A stretch of 64,000 bases of DNA from Apostichopus japonicus (Eukaryota > Echinodermata > Holothuroidea > Aspidochirotida > Stichopodidae), in contig NC_092571.1 of the NCBI RefSeq assembly GCF_037975245.1, positions 4,137,001 to 4,201,000 of the forward strand, in the 5' to 3' direction. Positions 60,560 to 64,000 of the stretch are shown here, piece after piece. Position 1 is the stretch's first letter. Every line of letters begins with the position of its first letter. Under the pieces are notes generated by a model that saw only the letters and a program-made list of their open reading frames with translations, did not search any database and was not told where the DNA came from. The position numbers were made by a program, and so were the translations under genes.

Positions 60560-62560
60560 ATAAAGCTGAAAATTTGAACGAGAGTGTCATCACCATTGCA
60601 ACCAGAATCAAATGCCCAGAATACTGTACAGAGATAATAAAACATGGGCTAAATCTTTGCTTGTTTTTATGATCTTTAAAAATATAAAATTTTAGAAACA
60701 GAAATGCACTGAGCCAACTTATTTATAGGCCTAATCGTTTTTGTTATTTTGCTTGCTCACATAACAAGCCTGTTTAGACCTAGGCTAGAGGAGAATCAGT
60801 ACTTTGTTACACTAAGTTTGTCTTCGGTCGTTTTGATTTAGTCTTACTAGTAGTACTAAAGTATATAATGGACCGGCGAAGACTAGAGAATACCCAGAGT
60901 TTTAGCAACTGCGTTAAACTGTATCATCTGATTTATTATTTACGCCAATGAGTTTCATTCAATCTAGGATCAAAAAGAGAAAACTAATTAATCTTAACCT
61001 TTAAAATTTGCTACTAAACAGATATGCTTGAAGTACAATAAATGTCAAAAAACATAATCTAAGAATCGATGCATATACATATACATAAACAGAATAATTT
61101 GAATTCGCGCAAGTGAACCCTGCACTACATTGGACAGAAAAAAAAAACCGTGCAATTAGACCAAACTAAACATAGTAAATTTTCCGTTACTTCTACATCA
61201 GGGATGTAAGTGCAGCAAAAAAAAAACCGGAAAATATTCGGAGACCCCAGGTGAATGCCGTCCTAACACATCCTACTCCTAGCTCTGACTACTTACACAC
61301 TATCGTTACTGTATGTTAGGCTAGCTTAGAAGTATTAGCGCTAACACATCCTACCCCTAGTTCTTACTTACACACTATCGTTATGTTAGGCTAGCTCAAA
61401 GTTACGAATACGTCGCAGCGAACTACGGAATAAAAAACAGTCTCACATTCGAATGCGATCACAAATATCGACTTTCATATGCGTATCCCGTAGATTTCCG
61501 CCGCTCACAAATATCACAAGCGTTAATTCCAAAACTTATGTCGAGCACCAGCAGTTACGAAGCTATTAATTAGCAGTCTAATCAACATGAATTTGGCAAG
61601 GTTTTTCAACGACAGAAATGAGCTATAGCGATTTGAAGTTCGCACGTACGCAACGATATTCACATGGCACAATGTTGTACAGTGCAATGCGATGATGCGA
61701 AACTGGAAATGATCGATGAGTGAAAATTGAAGTTAGCTTGCTGCAACGGGCCAGGCATTTTTGCCGCGTTGTGTCTTTGATATTCGAACAATTTTGTGGA
61801 AATTTATTGGAATTAAAAAAAAAAAACGGATTTCCGTAAAAATACGGAAGACTTACATCCCTGCTACATAAAATATCTATACAAATACAACAACTTACTC
61901 TTTTGGCAGTATACTAAAAGCACATGTTATAATAACTTCAAGACTATCAAGCTTTCCTGAGAAAAAACGGTTAATACGTCTTACAGTAAGCAAGTCGACC
62001 GTGAAGGAATGTCGCAATTGTTTCCTGGGCGTGACCGGAAATTAAATACTAAAAAATGATAAATGAAAAGGTTAAATAGAACTGAAGCGTGCATCCTGAC
62101 TGCTCGCAACATGTAATACCGTTGACTAGCCAACATAATTTGCTCAGCCTACTGTGACTGTACGTTTGAAGGTCTAGCCTTGCTTATTCAATATCACAAA
62201 GCCTACCCATTTAGATTCACATGGGAAATTACAGGAAATCTTTTCCAAATGAGTGTAGACTTCAAATAAATTATTGAGCCTTATAGTTCCAGCATTTGTT
62301 TGGGAATAAATTAGAAGATTATGTGCCACTGTTCAATCTAGCCCAATACACGCATAACACATTGTTAATTGGTGTTTAGAATGCACACTTTAGTGTTGAG
62401 AATGCACTGCAGTACCCAGTAGAAGCCTATAGGCTACTCACTGTAATTGCACTTGTGTATTGCGAAACGCCAACGTGACAACGGTAGCGTTACACTAACC
62501 ATAATACAGTACTAGTGCCAGTGGCCTAACAATTAACTTTAATTTTACCTTCAAGTTAAA
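60560..62560 (-). other. 5' intron region of element 4 cargo gene
   Basis: Shares blocks with element 2 at 22380-23180 in reverse orientation, for example the counterpart of CCTAGGTCTAAATAAGACTTG and GAACAGTCGCACATAATC. Between about 61000 and 62000 there is additional sequence absent from element 2, including a pair of poly-A-rich stretches near 61140 and 61810, probably another nested insertion. No coding signal. Confidence 0.5.
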
Positions 62561-62987
62561 GGAATAACAGGTAGGCCGATGATGCAGTTAATACCTCCAT
62601 TCTTCTAAAGACCTTCTTGGGTAATTTACGGTTGAAAGTTGCTTAGAGTGATCGTATGAAACTATGCCAAGCCCAGCAAGCTGCCGTTGCCTCTCGGTTT
62701 CCAAATTGAAGTGAATCGAATTGGGTTAAAATACATTAGTCCGTCGACACCGACTAAGCTACGATTATGGCGTAAACCGGGTGTCCGTATCGTTCTAAGT
62801 CCATGGGTTAAAATACTTTAGTCCGTCGCCACCGACTAAGCTGCGATTATATTTTCCTTAGTCAGTGTAAACTAACTAAGAAGCAGCGATGAAACGAAGA
62901 TTTTTGCTAGTCCGTGTGCATTGACTAACGTTACAGACTAATTTAACGTTAGTCCGTGGCAATATTGACTAGTTTATTTTTTCAGTG

Positions 62988-63240
62988 TGTACTGTATCAC
63001 ACAGTACTCTGCACCTGTACAATGCAGAATATACCCCACGCTAGGCCTTAAATAGCCACTGGTCCAATTTTTATTTTGGTATGTAATTAATATTGGTTCG
63101 TTATTACCTACTGTGTTTACTGTATCAAACAGTACTCTGCACCTATACACTGTGTACAGACACAATGCAATTTGCACATTGTATACATTTGGATGGGTTT
63201 TATGGGAGGGCATCTTTCGTACGCAGTTGCCATAATTGAC
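62988..63240. repeat. Flanking short repeat (complete unit)
   Basis: TACTGTATCACACAGTACTC, TGCACCTGTACA, GCTAGGCCTTAAATAGCC, then TACTGTATCAAACAGTACTC and TGCACCTATACA: one and a half units of a repeat with a period of about 130 bp. It contains the internal palindrome GAGTACTGTGTGATACAGTA-like. The left half of the broken unit is at 57488-57562. Confidence 0.7.
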
Positions 63241-63644
63241 GTAAATCATCATAGTAGCACCGTAGTGGAACTCATATGATCATACGAACGAGTGGGAGGA
63301 CGTAGTCTTCTGGTTTAACATTGTTTGACCTTGTAGTAATAAGAAACAATCAATGAATGAGTTACCTTTTATAACTCTTATTGCATTATCATATTTGTGT
63401 ATACACATCACTCCATCAACGCCCCCCCCCCCTCCTAAAGGAAAATATGCATACTAGCACTGCAATATCCAATGCTCAAATTGGGAAACCAAGAACAAGT
63501 TTTCTTTTGAGACAAAATGAGGTGAAATCATGCTAGTTGCTAATGTAGAAATCTTCCGAATAAGAGTTTAGTTTCTTGTTAATATCTTAACAATTTTTTC
63601 CATTCGAAATAGCTTTGAGTTTGCCCCACAGAAATTCATTAAAA

Positions 63645-63935
63645 GTCACGGGCTTAGCCAGGATTTGCAAAGTTGTATGCACGACTATCTGAGCGGAGCG
63701 CCACCATCGGTTGGCGCGGAGCGAACTAGAAAATTTTTGGTTTTACAAACCCCTCAGATGGCCGGAAACGGCCCTTCCCGAGTGTTTATTCTGGTTCCCT
63801 GGCCTCTTGCTAACTTGAGGCACCTCAATTTTTATGTAGAAAAAAGGCACATTTTTAACCTGAGGCAAAGTGTGGGGCACGTGCCCCCTGTGCCCCCCGG
63901 TTCCGCCACCCTTTGTCCAGGTAAACAATTGACTA
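63645..63935. mobile_element. Decayed MITE-like remnant
   Basis: GGCTTAGCCAGGATTTGC at the left and GCCCCCCGGTTCCGCCACC at the right resemble the ends of degenerate hAT-like MITEs, with GCGGAGCGCCACCATCGGTTGGCGC inside forming a short hairpin. Target duplications are not visible; only a weak call is possible. Confidence 0.35.
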
Positions 63936-64000
63936 GTTAGAAAAACATTGATCGTGCAAAAAGTGTGGTAGCCCAGATGAACTGCGCTTACAGTGTTGTT

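Larger units (their letters stand above)
57563..62987 (-). mobile_element. Element 4: 5.4 kb TIR element, relative of element 2
   Basis: The left end is CACTGAAAACTTAAATTGG; the right end, reverse complemented, is CACTGAAAAAATAAACTAG. It is flanked by TG (57561-57562 and 62988-62989). The intact flanking repeat copy at 63113-63135 shows the uninterrupted site CCTACTGTGT-TTACTGTATC. Both subterminal regions (57585-57960 and 62740-62960) are packed with TTAGTCGGT/ACCGACTAA words. The interior carries a minus-strand gene matching element 2 over several exons and introns, plus a nested foldback. Confidence 0.83.

Overview
This is a eukaryotic, AT-rich, intron-containing stretch of an animal genome. 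No ribosome-binding sites, operons or bacterial genes are visible. The repeat types (Tx1- and CR1-like LINEs, a Penelope-like element with a GIY-YIG endonuclease, tRNA-like and U2-like RNA-derived repeats, hAT-like MITEs) and the diverged immunoglobulin-like genes suggest a marine invertebrate deuterostome, perhaps an echinoderm. That assignment is a guess from repeat style, not from a marker gene. Nearly everything recognisable is mobile DNA or repeats; the only ordinary host genes I can argue for are two immunoglobulin-like exons at 45.5-47.5 kb, one of them broken.

Layout: (1) 0.4-8.5 kb, an 8.1 kb terminal-inverted-repeat element (element 1) with a four-exon minus-strand gene. (2) 8.5-12.4 kb, mostly anonymous, with a TA microsatellite and a small foldback. 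(3) 12.45-37.07 kb, a region bracketed by two inverted copies of one composite unit: a hammerhead ribozyme next to a tRNA-like promoter, a spacer of a few hundred bp, then an array of about 150-bp satellite monomers (left about 5 monomers, right about 30, part of it in a 604-bp four-monomer higher-order repeat). Between the arms lie a LINE 3' end, a hAT-like MITE, a U2-like RNA-derived repeat, a complete Tx1-like LINE (18.65-29.20 kb, minus strand, 13-bp target duplication) that is split by a 5.55 kb element (element 2), and a MITE with repeated GTTGCCATGGCAAC-like palindromes. (4) 37.1-43.8 kb, a very long TA microsatellite, a truncated Penelope-like element carrying a decayed hammerhead, a truncated plus-strand Tx1 LINE, a 1.3 kb direct duplication, and a second U2-headed repeat. 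(5) 45.5-47.5 kb, the immunoglobulin-like exons. (6) 48.1-51.9 kb, an inverted-repeat element and another Tx1 fragment. (7) 53.1-56.9 kb, a CR1-like LINE fragment split by a 3.1 kb element (element 3). (8) 57.56-62.99 kb, element 4, with its own nested foldback.

The most interesting signal is the set of four elements (1-4). Each has short terminal inverted repeats, a 2-bp target duplication (TA, AA, TA and TG), subterminal regions packed with repeats of the element's own terminal motif, and an intron-containing cargo gene that does not look like any transposase I recognise. Elements 2 and 4 share one cargo gene. Elements 1 and 3 carry genes with similar C-terminal exons and the same phase-1 intron, and element 3 starts with a SAM-like segment, which resembles the multicopy 'SAMD3-like' genes of fish and invertebrates. 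Three of the four insertions can be supported from rejoined reading frames or a flanking repeat copy. The second interesting signal is the hammerhead, tRNA-like and satellite composite.
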